From positions 1 to 7,580 of the forward strand of contig RFJE01000087.1 in NCBI GenBank assembly GCA_003695005.1: a DNA stretch of 7,580 nucleotides. The letters are read 5' to 3'. Numbering within the stretch: the stretch's first letter is position 1; the number at the start of each line of letters is the position of its first letter. The stretch is from Candidatus Hydrogenedentota bacterium. Its GTDB lineage: Bacteria > Spirochaetota > Leptospiria > Turneriellales > J094. The notes below the pieces were generated by a model. The model was not told the DNA's origin and ran no database searches. It worked only from the letters and a program-made list of their open reading frames with translations. Both the position numbers and the translations under genes were made by a program. This document shows, one piece after another, positions 1 through 6,381 of the stretch.

Positions 1-1251
1 ATGAAATACAGACCGATAGACTTCTACCATGCTCTTCTTGAAGCGGAAAGAAGAAATAAATAAATTAATTCCTACCGGAGGCGTTAAATATCCAATTTCC
101 AAATTAGTTAAAAATAAAATTCCAAGATGAAGCATATTAATACCAAACATTTCCCCTACAGGAATAATGAGAGGAGCCACAACGACAATCGCAGAAAAAA
201 TGTCCATTAAAGCTCCTACAATCAATAGGAAAATATTCAGTACAATTAAAAAAGTCCACTTGCTCGTAATAAAACCTTGTATCCACTCAAAAAGTTTTTG
301 AGGAACTTGTTGGTCAATCATGTATGAAGTTAGCGAGCTAGCAAAGAAGATAATAATTAAAATGCCTCCGAGTAAGGAAAGGGACTCTTCGAAAAGTAAC
401 TTTTGTTTTTGCCACGAAATTTCTTGATAGACCACAACTTCTAAAATGTAGAAATAAAGGAGGGTTAACAGCCCCATTTCAGAGACAATAATTTTACCTG
501 TTAAAAACAAAACAAATATAATAGGAACGATCAGCATTTCTAAAAAGAATTTCCAAAAATCTCCCTTTATATCTGTCCAGGTAATTTCTTCGTCTTGGTT
601 AATCCGAACATTGCGTGTTTGCCACACGACATACAGGGAGGGAAGTAAAATTAAAATGATACCAGCAAGAAAACCCCATTTAAAAAGTTCGGGAATCGGG
701 GCTTTATTGTTAGACATAATCCCATATAAAATAACTGGTAAGCTAGGAAAAAATAAAAGTCCTAAAGATCCCGAGGCAGTAATAATTCCTAAAGTGAGCC
801 TATCACCATAACCTTGTTCTTTTAATATGGGATATAAAATTCCACCGAGAGCAATAATGGTAACTCCCGATGCACCGGTAAGAGGGGTAAAAACAGCCGA
901 GACAATAATGGCCATGACCCCAAGTGCAAAGGCAGTGTTTCCTAAAAACTTTTGTGTTAAAAACCGAAAGATATTAATGATTCTACGAGGAGCTCCAGAT
1001 TTAGCGAGTAGATAACCAGCTAAAGTAAATAAAGGAATGGGTAGCAATAGGTCATTCATAGTAAGCTGACCAAATGGAGTAATGAAGTTATTTGTTAAGC
1101 TATCGAGAATATCTTTCCATGCGGCCTCCCCACCAGATTCTCGCATAAATGCTTGGTACTGCAATAAAATTCCCATCCAGCCAAGCGATCCAAACAAAGC
1201 CATTCCGTGAATGGTTAGCACTAAAACTACAATCATCAACAATACTATCAT
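1..1251 (-). CDS. dctM: TRAP transporter large permease subunit (DctM family), 3' end beyond the window
   Basis: Large inner-membrane subunit of a tripartite ATP-independent periplasmic (TRAP) transporter, which uses an ion gradient to import a substrate (often an organic acid) delivered by a periplasmic binding protein. The substrate cannot be read from the sequence. The frame is open for 417 codons from ATG 1249-1251 to base 1 with no stop; DctM proteins are usually about 425-470 residues, so only a short C-terminus is missing. Visible family features: N-terminal hydrophobic helix; LLPIPLFTLAGYLLAKSG (about residues 68-85); TPLTGASGVTIIALGG (122-137); GLLFFPSLPVILYG (164-177), where the usual PPS reads FPS; GALMDIFSAIVVVAPLIIP (346-364); and NLEIGYLTPPVGINLF (383-398). 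The start is the first ATG after an in-frame TGA and has only a poor Shine-Dalgarno. No DctQ or DctP gene lies upstream, because gpsA is divergent there; partners would have to be downstream, off the window, or elsewhere. Family assignment is firm. Confidence 0.93.
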   Translation of the reverse strand, partial: MIVLLMIVVLVLTIHGMALFGSLGWMGILLQYQAFMRESGGEAAWKDILDSLTNNFITPFGQLTMNDLLLPIPLFTLAGYLLAKSGAPRRIINIFRFLTQKFLGNTAFALGVMAIIVSAVFTPLTGASGVTIIALGGILYPILKEQGYGDRLTLGIITASGSLGLLFFPSLPVILYGIMSNNKAPIPELFKWGFLAGIILILLPSLYVVWQTRNVRINQDEEITWTDIKGDFWKFFLEMLIVPIIFVLFLTGKIIVSEMGLLTLLYFYILEVVVYQEISWQKQKLLFEESLSLLGGILIIIFFASSLTSYMIDQQVPQKLFEWIQGFITSKWTFLIVLNIFLLIVGALMDIFSAIVVVAPLIIPVGEMFGINMLHLGILFLTNLEIGYLTPPVGINLFISSFRFKKSMVEVYRSVFH

Positions 1252-1349
1252 AATCCCATGTTTTTGTGATAGCTTACTCTGTCAAGAATAAGCATAAAAT
1301 TTTGGGCTACAACCCTTGACAATCCAGGTAAATTGGCGAAGATAGTAGT
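1252..1349. promoter_or_regulatory. Divergent dctM/gpsA intergenic region with mirrored CTTGACA boxes
   Basis: This 98-bp gap must hold the start signals for both divergent genes. A perfect 7-bp inverted repeat is visible: TGTCAAG at 1280-1286 and CTTGACA at 1315-1321. Each arm read outward contains TTGACA, a full match to the sigma-70 -35 consensus. Each box ends exactly 28 nt before its start codon (1350 for gpsA, 1251 for dctM), and the arms are also 28 nt apart. No good -10 hexamer lies 16-18 nt downstream of either box; the best for gpsA is GATAGT at 1341-1346 with 19-nt spacing. If the boxes are true -35 elements, transcripts would start at or very near the ATG. They could instead be operator half-sites. 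The repeat is seen directly; its function is inferred. Confidence 0.45.
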
Positions 1350-2351
1350 ATGAAAGTAGCAGTGATCGGGGCGGGTAGTTTTGGAACATGCTTAGCTTTA
1401 TTGTTGCACCGAAATGGTCATTCTGTTAAAATGTGGTCTCATAGCAAAGATACATGTAAAGCCATACAGGAAAAAAGAGAAAATATTATTTACTTACCTG
1501 GTTACAAAATTCCAAATGATATAAACGTATCAAACTCACTAGAAGATACTTTAAGTGACGTAGAACTCGTACTCTTTGTTGTTCCTACACAAGTAACAAG
1601 GGAAGTTCTAAAGGAAGCGAAAAAATTTCTTTCAGAAAAAGTTTGGGTGGTTTCGGCTTCAAAAGGTATTGAGAAGAATACTCATGCACTAGTTTCGGAT
1701 ATCTTTGTGCAGGAGTTAGGAGACGATGCAAAAGAAAGGCTTTTCTTTTTATCTGGGCCATCCTTTGCAAAAGAAGTGGCAGCAGGGATGCCGACTGCGG
1801 TTACTCTCGCAGGATTTGAGGAGCGTTTAATTCCAGCCGTACAAAATATTTTTTCGGGAAAAACTTTTCGAGCTTATGGGACAACGGATGTCATTGGTGT
1901 TGAAATTGCCGGTGCCATGAAAAATGTAATTGCATTAGCCACAGGGATTACGGATGGTTTAGGTTTTGGACTTAATTCCCGAGCGGCCATTATGACACGA
2001 GGCCTAGCCGAAATAGCGCGACTAGGGAAGGAGCTCGGTGCAAATCCCGTCACGTTTATGGGTCTAGCTGGCATGGGGGATTTAGTCCTTACTTGTACGG
2101 GGTCATTATCCCGCAATCGAACCGTTGGTCTAAAACTTGGCGAAGGAAAAACGTTAGAGGAAATTACAAAAGATATGCGGATGGTGGCGGAAGGGGTACC
2201 TACGACACAAAGTGCCTATGAGCTTTCCAAAAAATATAATGTAGAAATGCCAATTACAACTTTAGTATACCAGGTACTTTATGAAAATCGAAATGTACGA
2301 GATGCAGCCGAAGCACTCATGAGTCGTCGTTTAAAATTTGAAGGAGAATGA
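1350..2351 (+). CDS. gpsA: NAD(P)-dependent glycerol-3-phosphate dehydrogenase
   Basis: Cytoplasmic enzyme that reduces dihydroxyacetone phosphate to sn-glycerol-3-phosphate, the backbone for membrane phospholipids. At 333 residues it is a normal full length. The N-terminal Rossmann fold opens with GAGSFG (residues 7-12), the dinucleotide-binding loop. SASKGIE (102-108) carries the conserved Lys105. SGPSFAKEVAAGMPTA (135-150) is the family signature. The C-terminal substrate domain has AMKN with the likely catalytic Lys191, then NSRAAIMTRGLAEIARLG (209-226), GMGDLVLTCTG with Asp244 (241-251) and SRNRTVG (254-260). VAEGVPTT (279-286) and the PITTLVYQVLYE block (301-312) complete the fold. It stands alone on the plus strand, divergent from dctM and convergent with zapA. 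The ATG fits the family N-terminus exactly, but the bases before it (gcgaagatagtagt) hold no convincing Shine-Dalgarno, so a very short or absent leader is possible. Confidence 0.98.
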   Translation: MKVAVIGAGSFGTCLALLLHRNGHSVKMWSHSKDTCKAIQEKRENIIYLPGYKIPNDINVSNSLEDTLSDVELVLFVVPTQVTREVLKEAKKFLSEKVWVVSASKGIEKNTHALVSDIFVQELGDDAKERLFFLSGPSFAKEVAAGMPTAVTLAGFEERLIPAVQNIFSGKTFRAYGTTDVIGVEIAGAMKNVIALATGITDGLGFGLNSRAAIMTRGLAEIARLGKELGANPVTFMGLAGMGDLVLTCTGSLSRNRTVGLKLGEGKTLEEITKDMRMVAEGVPTTQSAYELSKKYNVEMPITTLVYQVLYENRNVRDAAEALMSRRLKFEGE

Positions 2352-2403
2352 TGAGGGTTGACGGGACATGGATGCCTCTGCTACGCCTTATGCTTCTCGT
2401 TGA

Positions 2404-2727
2404 TTATTTCGGTTGAAAGTTTGTTCCTACAATTCCTTCTTCTAGCATTTGGATAAGGCGTTCGGTTTTTTCTTTGAGCATGGCTGCATCTTCGGGAATT
2501 TCTGGTGCACCCGATTTAGCACGATGGAGCTCATCTGCTAAATTTAAAGCAACGAGGAGAGCTAATTTTGTGTTGTCGGCATCGGGTGCTATTTCTTTTA
2601 ATTCACGAAGTTTTTCATCTACATATCTGGCTAAAGAGACCATGTAGTCTGTATCCACATCTCCACGTAGAGTATATTTTTTCCCTAGGATTTCTACTCG
2701 GACACGCGATACAGCATTCTCACCCAT
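2404..2727 (-). CDS. zapA: Cell division protein ZapA
   Basis: Small FtsZ-associated protein that crosslinks FtsZ protofilaments and stabilises the Z-ring at midcell. At 107 residues it is typical for the family. The N-terminal globular head is recognisable: VRVEILGKKYTLRGDVD (about residues 9-25), then DYMVSLARYVDEKLREL (27-43). The helix TKLALLVALNLADELHRAK (53-71) is the strongly conserved ZapA stretch and leads into a C-terminal coiled coil (about 77-97). Its ATG shares one base with the stop of the upstream gene (TAATG, 2725-2729), so translation is probably coupled to the ZapB-like gene. No strong ribosome binding site of its own is seen (GATAAGAAG precedes the start). It is the last gene of the minus-strand block, ending 52 bp from the convergent gpsA. 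I see no intrinsic terminator in that gap. Confidence 0.93.
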   Translation of the reverse strand: MGENAVSRVRVEILGKKYTLRGDVDTDYMVSLARYVDEKLRELKEIAPDADNTKLALLVALNLADELHRAKSGAPEIPEDAAMLKEKTERLIQMLEEGIVGTNFQPK

Positions 2728-3413
2728 TACTTCTTATCGTCTTCTTCTACAATCAAAAAGTCTTCGTCGTCGTCTTCGTCAAAAACGCCTAATACATCAT
2801 CATCATCTTCAATTACAATGTCGCTTTCTTCTGCAGCAGAAGTTTCTTCGGCCGTTGCAGAAGCTTCTGCTTCGTCCGTAACCACAATTTCGTCATCATC
2901 GTCGTCTAATAATACAATTTCTTCTTCCTCATCATCATCCGTAGTTGCGGTACTGATTGGCTCTTCTGTGGTTTCGGATGACTCTTCTGCTGTGGTAGCA
3001 CTCTCTTCTGGCTTCGGAGCTTCAGAAGATTCAGAGGAAGTCTCACTATCTACTGGAGCAACACTCGGGGAAGCTGTGATACCACTCGCACTGGCTTCAG
3101 GTGCACTGCTAGAGCTACCTTCTCCTTCTTTTAAGTTATCGAGCTTGGCAATAATTTGTAAGATTTTTGTTTCTAATTCTTCTTCTTTCGCTTTTAATTT
3201 TTCTAACTCCGTAGTGGCTTCTTTTAATTGTTCTTGTAATTTTTGTGCTTCTTTTTCTTTTTCTTCTGCTGTTAATTTTAACCTATCATTATCTGCTTTT
3301 AAGGCATCAACTTCAGACTCTAGTTGAGAATTTTCTACTCTCAAATCCGAGATAAGTTCTAATGCTTTAACAATTCTACCTTCTAGTTGTTCAAGTTGCT
3401 CCATTGTAACCAT
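2727..3413 (-). CDS. ZapB-like coiled-coil protein with a long acidic C-terminal tail
   Basis: A 228-residue cytoplasmic protein with no signal peptide or membrane segment. Residues 4-97 form a continuous predicted coiled coil (LEQLEGRIVKALELISDLRV, then heptads rich in E, K and L). This opening resembles ZapB, the small coiled-coil partner of ZapA at the Z-ring. Residues 98-158 are a Ser/Thr/Ala/Pro/Glu linker. Residues 159-228 are very acidic, with short hydrophobic clusters set against Asp/Glu runs: IVLLDDDDDE (166-175), DIVIEDDDD (198-206) and DFLIVEEDD (218-226). Escherichia coli ZapB is only about 80 residues, so the linker and tail are additions. Overlap with zapA by one base supports a division role. 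The ATG at 3411-3413 is chosen because AGAAAGGAG sits at a good distance before it; a second ATG three codons later is less well placed. The ZapB role rests on coiled-coil style and context, since coiled coils resemble one another. Confidence 0.8.
   Translation of the reverse strand: MVTMEQLEQLEGRIVKALELISDLRVENSQLESEVDALKADNDRLKLTAEEKEKEAQKLQEQLKEATTELEKLKAKEEELETKILQIIAKLDNLKEGEGSSSSAPEASASGITASPSVAPVDSETSSESSEAPKPEESATTAEESSETTEEPISTATTDDDEEEEIVLLDDDDDEIVVTDEAEASATAEETSAAEESDIVIEDDDDVLGVFDEDDDEDFLIVEEDDKK
2761..2940. repeat. Imperfect trinucleotide tracts encoding the Asp/Glu runs
   Basis: On the plus strand, runs of imperfect tcg/tca/tct triplets occur at about 2761-2780 (cttcgtcgtcgtcttcgtc), 2795-2808 (catcatcatcatct), 2891-2906 (cgtcatcatcgtcgtc) and 2921-2939 (cttcttcctcatcatcatc). 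On the coding (minus) strand they are GAC/GAT/GAA codons giving the acidic runs of the ZapB-like protein. Triplet slippage here would lengthen or shorten the acidic tail without shifting the frame. The tracts are short and interrupted, so they may be only mildly unstable. Confidence 0.6.
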
Positions 3414-3504
3414 AATTTGCTCCTTTCTGTTTCCTTAATGACGACTTATATTCTTTTTACCTTTTGGCAACTTTTTTTTGCCTGTTATATTATCGACCAT
3501 TTCT
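3414..3504 (-). promoter_or_regulatory. Leader of the zapB-like/zapA pair: strong RBS and candidate promoter
   Basis: This 91-nt gap follows lolA on the minus strand. A clear Shine-Dalgarno, AGAAAGGAG (minus strand, 3420-3428), lies 7 nt before the ATG and fixes the start of the ZapB-like gene. Upstream are a -10-like TATAAG (3450-3445) preceded 14 nt earlier by TTGCCA (3470-3465), and another -10-like TATAAC (3489-3484) with no clear -35. The 14-nt spacing is shorter than normal, so the promoter is tentative. The pair may simply be read through from lolA. The RBS is the well-supported part. Confidence 0.4.
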
Positions 3505-4053
3505 TTATTTGTTTAGAGGATTTTCAATGACCTGTGCACTTGCTGGTGGCTTATAGTTAAATAAGGACGCTCGAATGCCGCCACTAAATTGCACATTTGA
3601 GAAGCTTACTGTATAAGAAGAATCTTCTGTTTGAAAACGAACAGATCGAATCATCCCTTTCGATACCCGAATCCCGATTTCCGTAATTTTTTTATTTGGA
3701 TTTCGAAAGATAAAACTGTCGCCACTTCGTTTGCCATCATAGCTTTTGAGTATGCCTAAAATACCACCCCCTGTTCCGCCAACATCTTGTTTCATACAGC
3801 GACCGGAGGCAGGATTGTAAATCCATAAGTAACGTCCATTTGTAGCAATGACACCGCCATCCGAAGTTTTTACATGTAGCTTGCCGGGATATTGGTAGTA
3901 AATTTTTCCGCTCATTAAATTTCCACTAGATCCCGAAATCGTAAAATTTGCAGTAAAACTTTTGTAAAGGCCACCTAAGAGAGATTTTATTTCATCATAA
4001 GGATTCGAAAATAATAACGAAGTAAAAGCAAAAACTAAAAAAATTTTTTTCAT
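3505..4053 (-). CDS. lolA: Outer-membrane lipoprotein carrier protein LolA
   Basis: Periplasmic chaperone that takes mature lipoproteins from the LolCDE ABC transporter at the inner membrane and carries them to the outer membrane. The protein has 182 residues. It starts with a signal peptide: Lys2-Lys3, then hydrophobic IFLVFAFTSLLF, with cleavage probably after Ser16. No lipobox cysteine is present, so the mature protein should be soluble. LolA-family features follow: KSFTANFTISG (31-41), SGKIYYQYPGKLHV (48-61), GGVIATNGRYLWIYNP (66-81) and the late beta-strands SYTVSFSNVQFSGGI (146-160) leading to FNYKPPASAQVI (165-176). A glycine-rich segment, GGTGGGILG (92-100), replaces the more polar loop common in proteobacterial LolA. 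The gene sits 38 bp after uvrB and 91 bp before the ZapB-like gene. The ATG is the only start giving a full signal peptide; no strong ribosome binding site precedes it (AAGAAAAAGAACT). LolB is mostly confined to some proteobacteria, so its absence here means little. Confidence 0.88.
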   Translation of the reverse strand: MKKIFLVFAFTSLLFSNPYDEIKSLLGGLYKSFTANFTISGSSGNLMSGKIYYQYPGKLHVKTSDGGVIATNGRYLWIYNPASGRCMKQDVGGTGGGILGILKSYDGKRSGDSFIFRNPNKKITEIGIRVSKGMIRSVRFQTEDSSYTVSFSNVQFSGGIRASLFNYKPPASAQVIENPLNK

Positions 4054-4091
4054 AGTTCTTTTTCTTAATTTAGATTGAGCCCGTCAAGAGT
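4054..4091 (-). promoter_or_regulatory. Candidate start signal before lolA (CTTGACG box)
   Basis: The 38-nt gap between the uvrB stop and the lolA ATG contains CTTGACG (minus strand, 4088-4082). TTGACG matches the -35 consensus at five of six positions and ends exactly 28 nt before the lolA ATG, the same distance seen for the TTGACA boxes before gpsA and dctM. No -10 element is obvious at normal spacing; TAAATT occurs 9 nt after the box, too close. It may be a -35 element of a promoter with a weak -10, or chance. lolA could also be transcribed from upstream with uvrB. Confidence 0.3.
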
Positions 4092-6062
4092 TTATGAAAA
4101 TAATATATCTCGAAGCAATGCTGCACGTTCAAAATCAAGATTTTCTGCTGCTTTTAGCATTTCTTGCTTAATAGCTTCTTTCCATTGCTTCTCGGAAGAA
4201 AATTTTTCTTTTGCAAACTCTTCGGGAATTTGAATAATTTTTTCTTCTTCTTTCTTCTCTCTCTCAATAATATCGACAACCTTTTTTTGGATGGTTTGCG
4301 GAGTAATCCCATGCTTTTGGTTATATTCTTCTTGGATTTTTCGACGCCTAGCCGTCTCTTCAATCGCTGCTTTCATCGAATCGGTGATAGTATCTGCGTA
4401 TAAAATAACAGTACCATGTACATTGCGAGCTGCTCTTCCCATAGTTTGGATAAGAGATCGCCGCGATCGGAGAAAACCTTCTTTATCCGCATCTAAGATA
4501 GCAACTAACGAAACCTCGGGAAGATCTAACCCTTCGCGTAATAGGTTAATGCCCACAAGTACATCAAAAACACCCGCACGTAAATCACGTAGAATTTCTA
4601 CCCGCTCAAGAGCATCAATATCCGAATGCATATAGCGTGCTTTAATATTATGCTCAACTAGGTATTCTGTTAAAGCTTCTGCCATTTTTTTAGTAAGGGT
4701 AGTAACAAGGGTTCGTTCTTTTTGCTTTGTCCTTTTTTGGATTTCTTGTAATAAATGTTCCATTTGCCCTTCTGTTGGCCGCACATGCACAATTGGATCT
4801 AATAAGCCTGTTGGTCGGATGATTTGCTCAACAACATGTTTGGTTTGTTTTAATTCATATTCTGCAGGCGTGGCAGAAACATAGAGCACATTTTTGGCCA
4901 GTTGTTCAAATTCTTCGAAATTCAGGGGTCGATTATCTAATGCAGACGGCAAGCGAAAACCAAAATCCACTAGAGTTTGTTTCCGAGCACGATCACCATT
5001 GTACATACCTGCAATTTGTGGAATGGTTACATGCGATTCATCAATAATAATCAGAAAATCTTCAGGGAAATAATCTAGCAAACAAGCAGGACGAGAACCG
5101 GGTGGTCGACCAGTTAAATGGCGGGAATAATTTTCAATGCCGGAGCAATAACCCATTTCTTTAAGCATTTCAATATCATACAAAGTTCGCTGTTGGATTC
5201 TTTCTGCTTCAAGAGGTTTATTGTTTCTTTCAAAGAACTTTACTCGTTCTTTAAGCTCTTCTCGAATGGCCTCAATGGCTTCGGCAAGCCTTGGCTTGCT
5301 AGTAATAAAATGTTTTGCCGGATAAATGGCAACCCGTTTTAAGACCTCTCGGCTTTTTCCGGTAAGGGGGTCGGTTCTCTTTAAAGCTTCGACTTCATCC
5401 CCAAAAAATTCAATGCGGATCAGTTCATTCGAATATGCCGGAAAAATTTCTACAACATCGCCGCGAAGCCGAAACCGACCAGGTAAGAGCTCGGTATCAT
5501 TTCTTTCGTACTGCATGTGTAAAAGTTTTTCCGTTACATATCGCCTTGAAATTTCTTGAGAGGGTTTTAAGACTAAAACAGATTCTTCGTAATCTTCGGG
5601 TGACCCTAAACCATAAATGCAGCTTACACTTGCTACCACAATTACATCATCACGTTCGAGTAAAGAAGAAGTCGCGCGCAAGCGTAAAACTTCAATTTCA
5701 TCGTTAATGGAAGCATCTTTTTCAATATAGGTGTCGGTAACCGGCATATAAGCTTCGGGTTGATAGTAATCATAATAACTTATAAAATACTCAACGGCAT
5801 TTTCCGGAAAAAAATCTTTCATTTCGCGGTAAAGTTGAGCAGCTAATGTTTTGTTATGTGTAATAATTAAAGTTGGTTTGCCTAAATTTTCAATTACACC
5901 GGCCATGGTCATGGTTTTGCCTGATCCCGTAACACCAAGCAACACCGCTTTTTCCCCTGTAGATAAGATTTTAGAAAGCTCTTCAATTGCTTTTGGCTGA
6001 TCCCCTGCAGGCGGAAAGGGAGCTTTTAACTGAAAGGGACTATTTTTTATTTTTACGCTCAT
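4092..6062 (-). CDS. uvrB: Excinuclease ABC subunit UvrB
   Basis: Damage-verifying helicase-like subunit of nucleotide excision repair. It is loaded on DNA by UvrA, checks the lesion, then recruits UvrC for incision. It has 656 residues, the usual full length. Features in order: [11 protein letters not shown] (residues 16-26) in the Q-like motif region; Walker A GVTGSGKT (43-50) with Lys49; the beta-hairpin that clamps DNA, from [16 protein letters not shown] to DTYIEK (92-115); the conserved GLGSPEDY (151-158); Walker B-type DESH (341-344); NVLYVSATP (391-399); [17 protein letters not shown] (504-520); motif [11 protein letters not shown] (539-547); and a C-terminal UVR domain (about 622-656) that contacts UvrC. 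All key residues look intact. The ATG overlaps the end of the FtsL/FtsB-like gene by 23 bp in another frame, so the two are co-transcribed and probably coupled. I see no SOS (LexA) box inside the upstream gene, though operators vary between phyla. Confidence 0.99.
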   Translation of the reverse strand: MSVKIKNSPFQLKAPFPPAGDQPKAIEELSKILSTGEKAVLLGVTGSGKTMTMAGVIENLGKPTLIITHNKTLAAQLYREMKDFFPENAVEYFISYYDYYQPEAYMPVTDTYIEKDASINDEIEVLRLRATSSLLERDDVIVVASVSCIYGLGSPEDYEESVLVLKPSQEISRRYVTEKLLHMQYERNDTELLPGRFRLRGDVVEIFPAYSNELIRIEFFGDEVEALKRTDPLTGKSREVLKRVAIYPAKHFITSKPRLAEAIEAIREELKERVKFFERNNKPLEAERIQQRTLYDIEMLKEMGYCSGIENYSRHLTGRPPGSRPACLLDYFPEDFLIIIDESHVTIPQIAGMYNGDRARKQTLVDFGFRLPSALDNRPLNFEEFEQLAKNVLYVSATPAEYELKQTKHVVEQIIRPTGLLDPIVHVRPTEGQMEHLLQEIQKRTKQKERTLVTTLTKKMAEALTEYLVEHNIKARYMHSDIDALERVEILRDLRAGVFDVLVGINLLREGLDLPEVSLVAILDADKEGFLRSRRSLIQTMGRAARNVHGTVILYADTITDSMKAAIEETARRRKIQEEYNQKHGITPQTIQKKVVDIIEREKKEEEKIIQIPEEFAKEKFSSEKQWKEAIKQEMLKAAENLDFERAALLRDILFS

Positions 6063-6375
6063 TTTCCATTTCCATAGAGGGAAGTTTTACACGGACAATA
6101 TTTTCGCTAATGCGTACAGGCAAATAGCCATATTTTTCGCGAAATAATTTTTCAATACGATCCACTGTGGAAAATTTAGCGACTTGAAGACGAAGCCTTT
6201 CTACTTCTAAATATAAGGTTCGTTTTTGTTTTTTTAATTTAATAATATCATAACGAATTTGCGAGACTTCCCGATTACGCCACACTACAAAGAAAATAGA
6301 TCCAGACAGTAAAAAAGCAGCAAAAAAAGCCTTGGCTATGTACTCTAAATCTTCGAGAAGCCGATTACTTTCCAT
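6040..6375 (-). CDS. FtsL/FtsB (DivIC)-type single-pass cell division protein
   Basis: A 111-residue bitopic membrane protein: a short cytoplasmic N-terminus (1-15), one membrane helix (about 16-32, [17 protein letters not shown]), then a periplasmic coiled coil (about 37-68, with [20 protein letters not shown]). It ends in [18 protein letters not shown] (69-86), the pattern seen after the coiled coil in FtsL and FtsB. These proteins form the FtsQLB complex that signals FtsWI to build septal peptidoglycan. The [11 protein letters not shown] segment and the following [11 protein letters not shown] lean towards FtsL, but FtsL and FtsB are hard to separate by sequence, so no symbol is given. The tail (101-111) is highly charged and overlaps the uvrB start. 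The gene lies 6 bp after the M16 homologue. Its ATG follows GATGGGAA, a weak ribosome binding site, so coupling to the upstream gene is likely. Confidence 0.75.
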   Translation of the reverse strand: MESNRLLEDLEYIAKAFFAAFLLSGSIFFVVWRNREVSQIRYDIIKLKKQKRTLYLEVERLRLQVAKFSTVDRIEKLFREKYGYLPVRISENIVRVKLPSMEMENERKNKK

Positions 6376-6381
6376 TTCCCA

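Noticed and set aside
611..1015. Two short plus-strand frames (611-811 and 827-1015)
   Set aside because: Both lie antisense to the well-conserved dctM coding sequence and encode nothing recognisable.
1247..1252. TATGAT on the minus strand as a -10 box for dctM
   Set aside because: It overlaps the dctM start codon and lies 27 nt from the TTGACA box, which is far too distant.
2348..2416. 22-codon frame (starting MMRVDGTW) overlapping the gpsA stop as ATGA, with AAGGAG just upstream
   Set aside because: The Shine-Dalgarno is only 1-4 nt from the possible starts, it runs antisense into zapA, and nothing shows conservation. The AAGGAG also encodes the last gpsA residues.
2818..3327. Plus-strand open frame of 169 codons, very rich in serine
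   Set aside because: It is the antisense shadow of the acidic and Glu-rich codons of the ZapB-like gene; the serine runs are reverse complements of Asp/Glu triplets, and no ribosome binding site or family match supports it.
3466..3482. GGCAA / TTGCC hairpin between lolA and the ZapB-like gene, considered as a lolA terminator
   Set aside because: The stem is 5 bp around an A-rich loop and is not followed by a T-run in the minus-strand direction.
4154..4635. Several short frames on both strands inside uvrB
   Set aside because: All are out-of-frame or antisense shadows of intact uvrB, rich in Lys or Ser from AT-rich codons, with no independent support.
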